Source of the DNA: a virus | Direction: 5' to 3' (one strand) | DNA: 49,938 bases | Virus record (IMG/VR): IMGVR_UViG_3300021375_000041 | Span: 1-49,938 of that record | Shown here: positions 34,102-43,200 of the stretch, piece after piece | How positions within the stretch are numbered: position 1 is the stretch's first letter | Layout of the letters: every line of letters begins with the position of its first letter | Program-made: the position numbers and the translations under genes | Notes under the pieces: model-generated | Told to the model about the DNA's origin: nothing | The model's database searches: none | Seen by the model: only the letters and a program-made list of their open reading frames with translations

Positions 34102-34130
34102 ATAATAACACATAGTAAACCCATTGTCAA
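34102..34130 (-). promoter_or_regulatory. Extended -10 sigma70 promoter of small RNA 3
   Basis: Minus strand TTGACA (34125-34130), 17 bp ending in TGT, TATTAT (34102-34107). Confidence 0.78.
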
Positions 34131-34151
34131 GTATTTTTGTAGTTTTTTTTA

Positions 34152-34745
34152 TTATTTTTTTCCAGAAAGTGTGAATCTAGTAAAAACATTGAGTTCTAGT
34201 GCGTTTTCGTACTTTATTTCACTAAGAGGATACTTATCTTTGAAGTCTTCTAATGTTTCGCAATTATTTATGTGGTCATCAATTATCAGATTGTTACTTT
34301 GTATAACAAGATGTGTTCCTGGTTTTATTCTATTATACCAATCCGTAGTCATATGTTCACAACTAAGATTAATAACTGTATCAAACTCATTGATTGATTT
34401 AAACTTATCAATGTTTGTAGATTCGTGACCTAGATAATTTTCGAATGTGTAATTGAAACGACCACTAACTTCTTTACATCTTGTGTCCATATCGACTTCA
34501 TAGAAGTTTATGGATGGATATTTTTCAACTAGTGCCCTAGTAAGAAAGCCTAGCCACGACCCAATATATAACACTTTATTAGTATTATTACTTATTGAAT
34601 CAAAGGCTAGACTTGCTTGTTTTTTGCTTTGAATTTGATTTGTATGGAATGCATCCCGTACTTCTTCGATAGTGAGATGTTTAGCAATCTCGCTGTCGTA
34701 CATCATATCTAGGAATTTTGGGATATAACTTTCTATACAAACCAT
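34152..34745 (-). CDS. Class I SAM-dependent methyltransferase-like protein
   Basis: Rossmann-type methyltransferase: motif I is NKVLYIGSWLGFLTRALVEK (residues about 56-75), motif II the acidic strand end NFYEVDMD, and the motif IV region DTVINLSCEHMTTDWYNRIK. The substrate is unknown; the sequence has no DNA N6-adenine DPPY motif, so DNA adenine methylation is unlikely. Length 197 aa. It is the last gene of the gp55-gp47-gp46 operon, starting 2 bases after the 58-aa gene and without its own ribosome-binding site, so translation is probably coupled. Confidence 0.68.
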   Translation of the reverse strand: MVCIESYIPKFLDMMYDSEIAKHLTIEEVRDAFHTNQIQSKKQASLAFDSISNNTNKVLYIGSWLGFLTRALVEKYPSINFYEVDMDTRCKEVSGRFNYTFENYLGHESTNIDKFKSINEFDTVINLSCEHMTTDWYNRIKPGTHLVIQSNNLIIDDHINNCETLEDFKDKYPLSEIKYENALELNVFTRFTLSGKK

Positions 34746-34747
34746 TT

Positions 34748-34924
34748 TTACATAGTATTCTTTTTATCTTGGATTTCTGCTCTACGAACCTTCGTAAGTT
34801 TTCCAATATCGCCTAGTGCTTTTCTGGCACGAGCCGCAGATGCTTTCACACCCTTTTCTTCAAACTTGGCATTCTCTGCTAGATAAGTTTCCATTGCTTC
34901 AACTATTGCTGTATCAGTACTCAT
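34748..34924 (-). CDS. Small basic protein, 58 aa
   Basis: MSTDTAIVEAMETYLAENAK followed by FEEKGVKASAARARKALGDI and a basic helical end KLTKVRRAEIQDKKNTM. Acidic N-terminal helix and lysine/arginine-rich C-terminal helix; I recognise this layout as a conserved small protein found next to gp46 in marine T4-like phages. It may bind nucleic acid, but that is inferred only from charge. TAGGAGTAATAT precedes the ATG and the gene follows gp46 by 9 bases. Confidence 0.7.
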   Translation of the reverse strand: MSTDTAIVEAMETYLAENAKFEEKGVKASAARARKALGDIGKLTKVRRAEIQDKKNTM

Positions 34925-34933
34925 ATATTACTC

Positions 34934-36718
34934 CTATGTTTTGTACATGGCGCTTTCCTCTTCGTGGGAAAAACTTGTGAAACCATTTTCTTTTATTACA
35001 TTAAGGACACTTTCTACTCGTCCTTGTAATTCGTCTTTGTGTGAAATCAAATACACACTTCTATTTCCATCTCTTGCCATCTTCTTAAGAATAGCAAGTG
35101 ATGATTCGACACCGTTTGTGTCCATTCCGCTATCTATCAATTCATCAACAAATAACACGTTAATTGTGCTGTATAATGACTCGAATATATCACGGAAACT
35201 CCAACTTAAACCTAATATAAGTCGATTTCTTTCACCTCTACTTAGATTATCGAAGTCTAAATCACGACCTAATTCAGTGATTTCTACTGACAAATCACTC
35301 TGGAATATAACATCGTGTGGTAATCCTAGTTTATCTAAGTAGTGTGCTAGACGAGAATTTAAGTAACTTAAGTTCTGGTCTATAATCTTCTTACGAATGA
35401 AACTATCTTTATTAGTCAATAGTTTCAATAAGAAGTCTTGGTGGTCTAATAATGATTTTAGTGTATTCATGTGACCGTAGTCTACGTCTTCTAATGCACT
35501 ATCACGCATATCAGCAATTTGGTCAGCATACGGGTCTTCTGTTTTTTTATTACTCTCAATTGCTTCTTGTAATTTTTCCACAGAATTTTGATGTTGATAT
35601 GCATCCGATAATGTATCATAAAATGTTTTAGGTTTATTGCCGATATCACCAATTGTTTCCATTACTGTATTGTATTCGTCTAGCGAACTTTTATTTCCAG
35701 ACAAATGTTCAACTGCTTCATCTTTCTGTGTATTCTTATTTGTTAATATCTCTTCTTGCTTGTCATCGTGTATTTCTTGTCCACAAGCATGGCATTTATG
35801 TTCTTCGATTAGTGTTATCTCTTTTTCTAATCGTTCTATTAGTTTAGATTGCTTTGTATTATCTGCTTCGATACTGTTAATCCAAGATGTTGCTTGATTT
35901 TGGGCAGCCAAATTTTCGTTATATGTTACCAACAACTCGTGGTTCTTTAACTCAGATTCGATATCTAAATGTGATAATGATGACAACTCTGTTTCGAGTG
36001 TTTCCAAATCTGTCTGTTGTTTGTTAGTCCAAACTTTCTGTCTACGCTCGATGTCTTTAATACTTTTTAGAATACGAGCATTTGTATCTTCAGCGGCTTT
36101 TAATGTATATTCTTCTTCTCTTATTTGCTCTTTTGTATTCTTTGAAATCTCTTTTAGTGCTTCTGCTTTACGAGAGAGTTCTGTAATTCCTAGGAGTTCT
36201 TCGATTAACTCTCGTTGGTCTCCTGCTTTTAGAGACAAGAATGGTTCAGTGTATGTGTTCAGTGCAACAATGTGTTTGAACATTGAATGAGAAAGACCAA
36301 TAACATTTTCTACTTCGAATTGGGTCATTCGCATTTCGCCTTGACCAGCATTCTCAATATCATTGTCGCCAAGTTCCATGCCGTCTCGTAAGAAGTGAAA
36401 TACATTTGGTGAACGACCACGCTCAATGCGATAATCATTTCCATTGTAAGTGAAATCAACTGTGACCATCATACCTTTGCCATTAGTCTTGTTGATTAGA
36501 TTGTTCTGCTTAATGTTTGTAAGTGCTTTACCATATAGTCCGTATGATAATGCATTGATTAATGTAGTCTTACCAGTTCCGTTACGAGAACCATCTCCGC
36601 CTAAATCTACATTGTTACCTAATACTAAAGTTAGTTCATCTTGGTCTAACTTTACTGCTTGTGTGACATTACCCACACTCATAAAATTTCTTATTGTTAT
36701 ATTCTTAATTGTTAACAA
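34934..36718 (-). CDS. 46: Recombination endonuclease subunit gp46 (SbcC/Rad50-like)
   Basis: ATPase subunit of the gp46/47 nuclease that resects DNA ends for recombination-dependent replication. Walker A NGTGKT (46-51), a zinc hook CHAC (309-312) between two coiled-coil arms, ABC signature LSRGERNRLILGLSW and Walker B VLFVDEL...DSGMD are all present; 594 aa compares with 560 in T4. The start is TTG (36718), supported by AGAGAGG seven bases upstream, inside the end of the SDR gene. In T4, 47 and 46 are separated only by small genes; here an SDR gene lies between them. Confidence 0.95.
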   Translation of the reverse strand: MLTIKNITIRNFMSVGNVTQAVKLDQDELTLVLGNNVDLGGDGSRNGTGKTTLINALSYGLYGKALTNIKQNNLINKTNGKGMMVTVDFTYNGNDYRIERGRSPNVFHFLRDGMELGDNDIENAGQGEMRMTQFEVENVIGLSHSMFKHIVALNTYTEPFLSLKAGDQRELIEELLGITELSRKAEALKEISKNTKEQIREEEYTLKAAEDTNARILKSIKDIERRQKVWTNKQQTDLETLETELSSLSHLDIESELKNHELLVTYNENLAAQNQATSWINSIEADNTKQSKLIERLEKEITLIEEHKCHACGQEIHDDKQEEILTNKNTQKDEAVEHLSGNKSSLDEYNTVMETIGDIGNKPKTFYDTLSDAYQHQNSVEKLQEAIESNKKTEDPYADQIADMRDSALEDVDYGHMNTLKSLLDHQDFLLKLLTNKDSFIRKKIIDQNLSYLNSRLAHYLDKLGLPHDVIFQSDLSVEITELGRDLDFDNLSRGERNRLILGLSWSFRDIFESLYSTINVLFVDELIDSGMDTNGVESSLAILKKMARDGNRSVYLISHKDELQGRVESVLNVIKENGFTSFSHEEESAMYKT

Positions 36719-36720
36719 AC

Positions 36721-37317
36721 TTATACCTCTCTTGCGTAAGTTCCGGATTGAATAGGGTCAATCGATAATTCGTTGACATTAATGTATTTTGGTTGATTGA
36801 TTATCCATACCACTAACTCTGCTATGTATTCTACATCAATCAATTTTCTATCAGGATGTTTTTTCACTACACTTGCTGTTGTTAAACTTCCTGGTGAAAT
36901 TAATGTTGTCTTTATATTACTGCCGCCCATTGTTCTATATGTTAAATCTCTGTTGTAAGCCTTAAGTGCTTTCTTTTCTGTTGGGTATCTCCATGTTCTA
37001 CCCTTTACACCAGTGTCAGCAGTTGACCCAATGTTTACGATATGCCCAGGTCTGTCTGCTTCTTCCATAGCGTTGTACATCGTTTCTACAGTCATTACTT
37101 GATGAAACTTCCATAATGCAGAATTGTTAATAAAGACATCAAAGTTATTATCAATGTAGTACTCTGCTAATTTGTTCTGTCCGGTACTTGAGTCTAAATT
37201 AAACCCATTACTTCTACTTGCAGTTTCATATTCGATGTCTGATATTGTATCAAACAGGTTACAAATAGCCTCGCATAAGCCGTACTTACGACTTCCAGTG
37301 ATTAGTATTCTCTTCAT
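36721..37317 (-). CDS. Short-chain dehydrogenase/reductase-like protein
   Basis: NAD(P)-binding Rossmann protein of the SDR superfamily. The N-terminal dinucleotide motif is ITGSRKYGLCEAIC (TGxxxxG), INNSALWKF replaces the NNAG strand, IVNIGSTAD supplies the catalytic Ser and YPTEK (Y-x3-K) the catalytic Tyr/Lys. At 198 aa it is short for a classical SDR (about 250 aa). Substrate unknown. It overlaps the gp47 stop by ATGA and abuts the gp46 start, so it is co-translated with the recombination nuclease. A metabolic enzyme here is unusual; acquisition by the phage is plausible. Confidence 0.75.
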   Translation of the reverse strand: MKRILITGSRKYGLCEAICNLFDTISDIEYETASRSNGFNLDSSTGQNKLAEYYIDNNFDVFINNSALWKFHQVMTVETMYNAMEEADRPGHIVNIGSTADTGVKGRTWRYPTEKKALKAYNRDLTYRTMGGSNIKTTLISPGSLTTASVVKKHPDRKLIDVEYIAELVVWIINQPKYINVNELSIDPIQSGTYAREV

Positions 37318-38333
37318 AAATTGTTATAAATTTCTATAAGTACGTTTTTGTCAAAACTGCCGTTATCGTCTAGTGATGCTAATTGCGATACCACAATTTC
37401 ATCTATTGTTTCAAAGTGTATTTCAGCGCCAGTATCATTTTCGTGTTCATTTGTTTTGACTGGTACTAATGTTACATCTCGTAAATTGTATGTTTCTACA
37501 AATGTATCCTTAATAAAATTTGCTTCTTCGTAAGAAATATCGATATCTAGTGATATTTTTACTGTTGTTTTTGGTAGTAGAAATTTTTCTGGTGAATCTA
37601 ATAGTTTTGATAATGCAATTGTTCTGTATTTTGGTGCATCTTTCCAAGTGAAGAACTCTGGTTCTTTATCCCACTCTAAGAACATCCAACCTCTATCATC
37701 ATCCCAATTATCTGAGAAGTTATGAGGGAATGCATTGCCAATATAAATTACATTATCTTTTACTTGGCGCTGATGAAAGTGTCCAGTGAACACATAATCT
37801 TGGTTCTTAAACATACTGCCTTTAAGACCACCGTGGTCAGGCATTTCAATCATTGCATTGAGTTTAAATGTGGGTAACTCTAAATGACTAAAGATGTACT
37901 TTGTCTTTATCTTAGGAATCTTCTTCCATTCATCACCGACTAACCACGGCACAATACCGACATCACCTTCAATAAGTGTGTCACGCACTAATACAATATT
38001 AGGCAAATCATCAATGAATTCCATTGAGTTTACATCACGTGTTTCACGGTAGAATAAATCGTGGTTGCCTAGGATAACATAAACTTTTTCAAACGCCGCA
38101 CTCAGTCTACGAAGACCAGCAAGACTGTATTTCATTGTTGATATGTTTAGACTTGACCTGTTATGATGCCAGTCGCCTAAGAATATACAAGTTTCGCAAT
38201 CTCTTTTCTTTGCGTCTTCTATAAACCAATCAACAAAATCTAAACAATCTTCGTTGTGTTGTTTTGCGTTGTTCTTTAGTCCCCAATGGATATCTGTAAA
38301 ACACGCGGCCTTTTTGAATAGATTATTAGTCAT
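37314..38333 (-). CDS. 47: Recombination endonuclease subunit gp47 (SbcD/Mre11-like)
   Basis: Nuclease subunit of the gp46/47 complex, a calcineurin-like metallophosphoesterase. Metal-binding motifs in order: FTDIHWG (D-x-H), FLGDWHHN (GDxxH), LGNHDLFYR (GNHD) and TGHFHQRQ (GHxH). The product is 339 aa, the same as T4 gp47. The frame is open further upstream, to 38375, but the ATG at 38333 (MTNNLFKKAACFTDIHWGLK) overlaps the gp55 stop by eight bases and matches the N-terminus of marine gp47, so it is taken as the start. Confidence 0.94.
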   Translation of the reverse strand: MTNNLFKKAACFTDIHWGLKNNAKQHNEDCLDFVDWFIEDAKKRDCETCIFLGDWHHNRSSLNISTMKYSLAGLRRLSAAFEKVYVILGNHDLFYRETRDVNSMEFIDDLPNIVLVRDTLIEGDVGIVPWLVGDEWKKIPKIKTKYIFSHLELPTFKLNAMIEMPDHGGLKGSMFKNQDYVFTGHFHQRQVKDNVIYIGNAFPHNFSDNWDDDRGWMFLEWDKEPEFFTWKDAPKYRTIALSKLLDSPEKFLLPKTTVKISLDIDISYEEANFIKDTFVETYNLRDVTLVPVKTNEHENDTGAEIHFETIDEIVVSQLASLDDNGSFDKNVLIEIYNNL

Positions 38334-39195
38334 TGTCGGCATAAATCTCTTTAATGGTTTCTGTTGGAATAGCATCGTCTGTAATTTTTGTTTTGACGAC
38401 TTTCTGCCAACGCTCCTGAGATTTCATTTCGTGTGCCAATTGTCTTGTCCAACTTGGCGCCTGTCCTGCTTTTTCGAGCAAGTCATCACGTATGCCTTGA
38501 TTTTTCTTTTCTATGTTGAGAACACGAGTGAATGAATTGTTTACTACTGTTGTGTAGTAAGCAAATGGGTTATCACTCTTGTCTTCGTTAAATTGTAATC
38601 CAATTTGTGCTAATTGTAGCAATGCTTGACCACGCATCTCATCGATGTATGTATAACCACGCCAGTTAGAACGCTGAGAATATCTTTCTACGAGTTTGAT
38701 ATACATCGTTGCTAATACGGCTGTAATTTTACCAGCACCTAAATCAAATTCTTTGTCTTTGTTATAATGGGAGATTCCGACTTCGTTAAGTTTTCCATCT
38801 ACATATGTGTAATGGGTGAATGCAGGAAATGGCAATTTTACTTTGTGGTCTGCAACTGTTTTCGGATTTGCTTTTCTGCCCGGTTCGTCTGGTATATGGT
38901 CAAAACCCATTACACGAAACACAATTTCATCTTCAGTGAAAGAAGTGGGGTCTACTTCGAAATCAACTTGTTTTTTCTTTTTATCTGTATTTGCGTCCCA
39001 AGCCAATTTTTGTAAGCGTTTTGCTTTGTTTTGTCTTGCCTGTTCTACTGCGTCTGCTATTTCTTTAGTTGAATACAGAATAATATCATGCTGATGATGT
39101 TTATCTCTATCTTCAAACCAAGAATAGTTTGACTTGGAGATATGTATCTGTTTCAACATATCTTTATTGTTTAAGTAGTTCTGTCGTCTTGCCAT
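38326..39195 (-). CDS. 55: Late-transcription sigma factor gp55
   Basis: Phage sigma factor that directs host RNA polymerase to late promoters. The conserved region 2-like core is YTYIDEMRGQALLQLAQIGL, then a segment NEDKSDNPFAYYTTVVNNSF and RVLNIEKKNQGIRDDLL, very similar in layout to T4 gp55 (185 aa); at 289 aa this protein has a longer N-terminal region. AGGAGA precedes the ATG, and a near-perfect sigma70 promoter lies just upstream, so it is made early. It explains the repeated GATAAATAC motifs in front of virion genes. Confidence 0.92.
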   Translation of the reverse strand: MARRQNYLNNKDMLKQIHISKSNYSWFEDRDKHHQHDIILYSTKEIADAVEQARQNKAKRLQKLAWDANTDKKKKQVDFEVDPTSFTEDEIVFRVMGFDHIPDEPGRKANPKTVADHKVKLPFPAFTHYTYVDGKLNEVGISHYNKDKEFDLGAGKITAVLATMYIKLVERYSQRSNWRGYTYIDEMRGQALLQLAQIGLQFNEDKSDNPFAYYTTVVNNSFTRVLNIEKKNQGIRDDLLEKAGQAPSWTRQLAHEMKSQERWQKVVKTKITDDAIPTETIKEIYADND

Positions 39196-39221
39196 AGTAT
39201 AATTCTCCTAATGTTACACCT

Positions 39222-39251
39222 ATTATAACACATAAAAGTTGCGTTTGTCAA
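39222..39251 (-). promoter_or_regulatory. Extended -10 sigma70 promoter of the gp55 operon
   Basis: Minus strand TTGACA (39246-39251), 18 bp ending in TGT, TATAAT (39222-39227): both hexamers perfect. Drives gp55-gp47-SDR-gp46-58 aa-methyltransferase. Confidence 0.85.
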
Positions 39252-39313
39252 GTGGTATAATGCTATATATAGCAAAATTCGTATACTGGCATAATATACG
39301 CACATAATACAAC

Positions 39314-39322
39314 GATAAATAC
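39314..39322 (+). promoter_or_regulatory. Late promoter motif of the baseplate operon
   Basis: GATAAATAC on the plus strand, 27 bp before the gp48-like start, probably driving the genes up to 46870. Confidence 0.7.
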
Positions 39323-39348
39323 TGTTATAATGAATTAGGAGTAAGGTT

Positions 39349-39963
39349 ATGGCATCCCCATATTATACAAAACAACCAGTATATTTAGAAGACCCTAGTG
39401 GGAGATATGAGAATATTTTAACGAATAAAAATGCCTCAATCGGTCCAGCAGGTGCATATGGCAATACTGCAACAAGGTTGAACTTCCCGTTCACCCCTAC
39501 GATATCAATTATCAGTAGTTCGAACTATTCTGAATACGGATTGACGCATTCGAACTTTCAACAACGTGCATTTGACAGTCATTCGAATATGGAACTAAAC
39601 ATAACTGCGCCGATGATTGTAAGAAGCGAAGAAGAAGCAGACTATGTATATAATTCAGCACGATGGATTAGAGGTATGATGAAAATGCAATGGTTAAGAG
39701 ATAATGACCCAGGAATGCCTCCGCCAATATTACGATTTAATGCACATGGAATATACAAAAATGTGCCGTGCGTGATTAGTGACTTTACTTGGAACCTAGA
39801 TTCTGATATAGACTATGTAGAGACTAATAGCGGTATGAGAGTTCCCGTTTCAAATATGTTTGTCTTGTCATTATCGACTACATATTCACCAAAAAGTATA
39901 CGAGAAAACTTCAGTGTTAAAGATTATCTTGCAGGAAATTTAAAGGACAAAGGCTATGTATAA
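39349..39963 (+). CDS. Baseplate tail-tube cap/initiator protein (gp48/gp54-like)
   Basis: T4 gp48 and gp54 are tube-like proteins that cap the hub and start tail-tube polymerisation. This 204-aa protein has the tube-like segments PPPILRFNAHGIYKNVPCVI and DFTWNLDSDIDYVETNSGM, followed by the beta-sheet end MFVLSLSTTYSPKSIR; marine relatives carry a single gp48-type gene here. It is shorter than T4 gp48 (364 aa) and gp54 (320 aa), and I cannot tell which of the two it replaces. AGGAGTAAGG precedes the ATG; it overlaps gp53 by 8 bp. Confidence 0.72.
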   Translation: MASPYYTKQPVYLEDPSGRYENILTNKNASIGPAGAYGNTATRLNFPFTPTISIISSSNYSEYGLTHSNFQQRAFDSHSNMELNITAPMIVRSEEEADYVYNSARWIRGMMKMQWLRDNDPGMPPPILRFNAHGIYKNVPCVISDFTWNLDSDIDYVETNSGMRVPVSNMFVLSLSTTYSPKSIRENFSVKDYLAGNLKDKGYV

Positions 39964-40246
39964 AGAAAATTCTCCGTGGAACAGAACAGCGATTATCGAT
40001 GATACAATATTAGATATAATGAAGAAAAGGTTTATCTATAAAGACCCATACGATACAGAATATACTATACCCGGAAAATTTGACGAGAGGCCAGATTTGT
40101 GTAGTTACGAGATGTATGGCACTGCAAAATACTGGTGGGTATTCGCTCATAGAAATTCAGATATTATGATTGACCCGATTAGAGATTTTTCAGCAGGAAC
40201 TACTATTAAAATTCCGAGTAAAGATAATATTGGTAAAATGGTGTAA
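39956..40246 (+). CDS. 53: Baseplate wedge protein gp53
   Basis: Wedge component that links wedges to the hub. The segment LCSYEMYGTAKYWWVFAHRN, followed by SDIMIDPIRDFSAGTTIKIP, matches the gp53/LysM-like pattern (YGNPQLYWV in T4). It has 96 aa against 196 in T4, so only the core is kept. It overlaps the preceding gene by 8 bp and is followed after 4 bp by the hub gene, indicating a tightly coupled operon. Confidence 0.8.
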   Translation: MYKENSPWNRTAIIDDTILDIMKKRFIYKDPYDTEYTIPGKFDERPDLCSYEMYGTAKYWWVFAHRNSDIMIDPIRDFSAGTTIKIPSKDNIGKMV

Positions 40247-40250
40247 GTAA

Positions 40251-43200
40251 ATGAATAATTCTCAAGCAAGTTCGTTAAATGAGTTAATAGACTCAAACGA
40301 TTTTTTTGAAAACCCACTTGATGTATACGAAAGTTATACATATACACTGGAATGGTTTGTCGTTGACCGAGAGGCCGACATACGATACCAAGAATTTGGC
40401 GAATCTCTTAATGTACAAACAGTCGTTAACGACGGTTGGCCAGGGCCAGAAGATGTAAAAATAACAATAGCAAAAACCGGTGTCACTACAGAATTCAATA
40501 TTGTAGATTTAACAGTAGATGCCCAAGGAGCCGGAATAGCATCATCTAGTAAACTTGCGGGTACAGCCACTTACTTAGAATTCTCTGTCGTAGAAGTAGG
40601 CGAAACAAGTTTAAATGATAATTTACAGAATGCGGTTGCTTTGTGTGGCTGGAGAGGAGTAGACTCCGCTCACTACTATATGAAAATTAATTTCATAGGA
40701 GTTAAACCAGACGGCTCAACAGTTAAAATGCCGCAAACAAAAGTATTAACATTCACACTTCAAAAAGTGACACGACTTTCATCGACAACAGATGCAAGGG
40801 GAACATCTACGGTTCTTCAAGGAACTATTTTAAATGACACTGTAATAGGAAATAAATCATCGGTTAGTAAAACTGAAGGAACTTTCACATATATAGTCGG
40901 AGAAAATCTTTATGATACTTTGGGAGTCACAGAAGATACAGATGGTACACCAAAAGAAGGAAGTTTCATAGATGAATTGAATAAAAATACAAAGCGAAAA
41001 CATCCTCTTTTAGTTGAAGATTTACAAAACACTTATAGAATAACAATGTCTAAGCAGTTTAAAGAATTGATAAAAGATTCAACTATGAGCGGTGTAACAG
41101 CAGATACAATCAAAAATATGAAACCTCCGATGGCTAACCAAGTAGGCCAAGTTCTTCCTCTTCTGAGCATATTTAAAATTATAGATGATATTGTTCTTAA
41201 TACATTAAAGATAAAAGAAGAACTAACTGAGGACAATTCGAAAAGGTCAAAAGTTTATAAAATTATTCCTTGGATAGTTCCAAAAAAGAAAGGATTTAAT
41301 CCAATAACAGGAACAATGGCTTATAATGTCGAATTCTTCATAGATTATGAGAAGAACCTGATAACTCAAAATTCTTTAGATGAGACCGTTAAAATAAAAG
41401 AATTTGGGACTACATTTAAAGAACTTTTAGAAGAACAACATGTCAACAAGATATATCATTATTTGTTCACTGGAAAGAATGACCAGATATTAGATTTTAA
41501 TATCACACAAGACCAGTACCTGGCAAAAACATATTCTGTACCATCAGACTGGTACGCATATCAAAATATTATAAAAGCAGATACAGTAGAGGGAAATGAA
41601 TTATTAGAAAATTTTAAAAATATCCTAAACAAATCACAAGAACAACAAAAAGAGTTAGAAAAGTTACTAATAAAGGCAGATGAAAATTATCAAGCATCAC
41701 TTAAAAGTTTACAAGAATATGATAACGATACCTTTAGGGGTTCGTTAGAACAGGCTTATGCACAAACTTTAGGACCACAATCGGGCGACAGAGCGGCCGT
41801 ATTGTTAAAGCAATTAACTAATGAATTCTTCAAAGGCAAATCAATAGACCAGATACAAACTGAAATCTTGGCACTACAAGGCGAAGATGGGTCATATCCT
41901 ATTCTTGCAGACCAGATTGAAGAAAGAAAGAAACTTAAAGAGATTATTGAAAAAGAAAGAGTTAAGTTAAATAGCCAAAAGAATATAAACAAAGTCCAGA
42001 GTGAAAGCGTAGACAGCCAATATAAAGACTACATTTCTAGTGCGGTCTATGTGACTGGAGAAGAAAGATGGAATAATGGTGTAAAACAAAACGCACAAAA
42101 AATTCTTTCTGGCGCAAAAAACAAAAATTCTAAAAACATAATTCTTTTAGAAGAATTAGACGATGATGTTTTGTCTAAACTATCAAATGATGATTTTGAA
42201 AGTGTAATCAAAAGTCAAGCAAATAATCCTATTATTTACAATAGCGTGTTGCGAGCCTCGGCAGACCCAGATTTTGTACCTACTATAAAATCAACTGACC
42301 CAGAGAACTTAGCACTTGCTAGAGCAAAGTATTATGAGTCAAAGGGCGCATCAGTCAGTATGATTAACGCATCTATGGTCATCAAAGGTGACCCTCATTG
42401 GTTAGAAGGCTATCTTCCTCCTAAAGTATTAAAGGAAGAGTTCGGAGATGTTGGCGCAGTGTCTAAAAAAGGATACAGTATGTTGACTAGTAATAACGGA
42501 TATAATTATCTAATATTAAAATCTGGTAAAGCCGACGGAACTGATTTATACGATAATGTATTAAAAACAGATATGCTAACACACTTATACTGTGTCACTG
42601 CAATTAGTAATAATTTTAGCCAAGGGTTGTTTACTCAGACATTGACAATGGTTAGAGAAACTCGTTTCGATACTGTTACCAGTTTTACTCCTACTATCGG
42701 ACCTCCGTTAGAAGAAAAAGGTGATAAAAATACCAATCTACTAACTGTTGATGACTATAATAGAATTGCTAATGAAAAACTTTTTGCACTTGCTGAACAA
42801 GTAGAAGCAGAAAACGAAGCATCAAAATTAAAAGCAAGAAATGAGATAGAGGCCCTTCAAAATAATATAGGCATGGACAAAAATAGCGAACTTTTTGTCA
42901 CAGAGCCCGACGGTTCAATCACTATTCTTAGTAGTCCACTTGGCGCTGAAGTTGATAAGAGGATGAAAAAGACTGTTGATAGTGCAACAGATGATTTAGA
43001 AGATACTGTAGATATTCTCTCATCAAATCCCGCAAATCCATCAGGAAAGTTGGGATACCATCAAGCCCCAGCCCTTGACTTCATGGTTAGAAGAAACAAT
43101 GCACTTGATACACTAGAAAACTGGGAAAGTTTAGGAAAATCGTGTGCTTCCGGAAAATCTCCTGGAAGTTGTACAGCATTAGAGGAAACCCGAAACGGAG

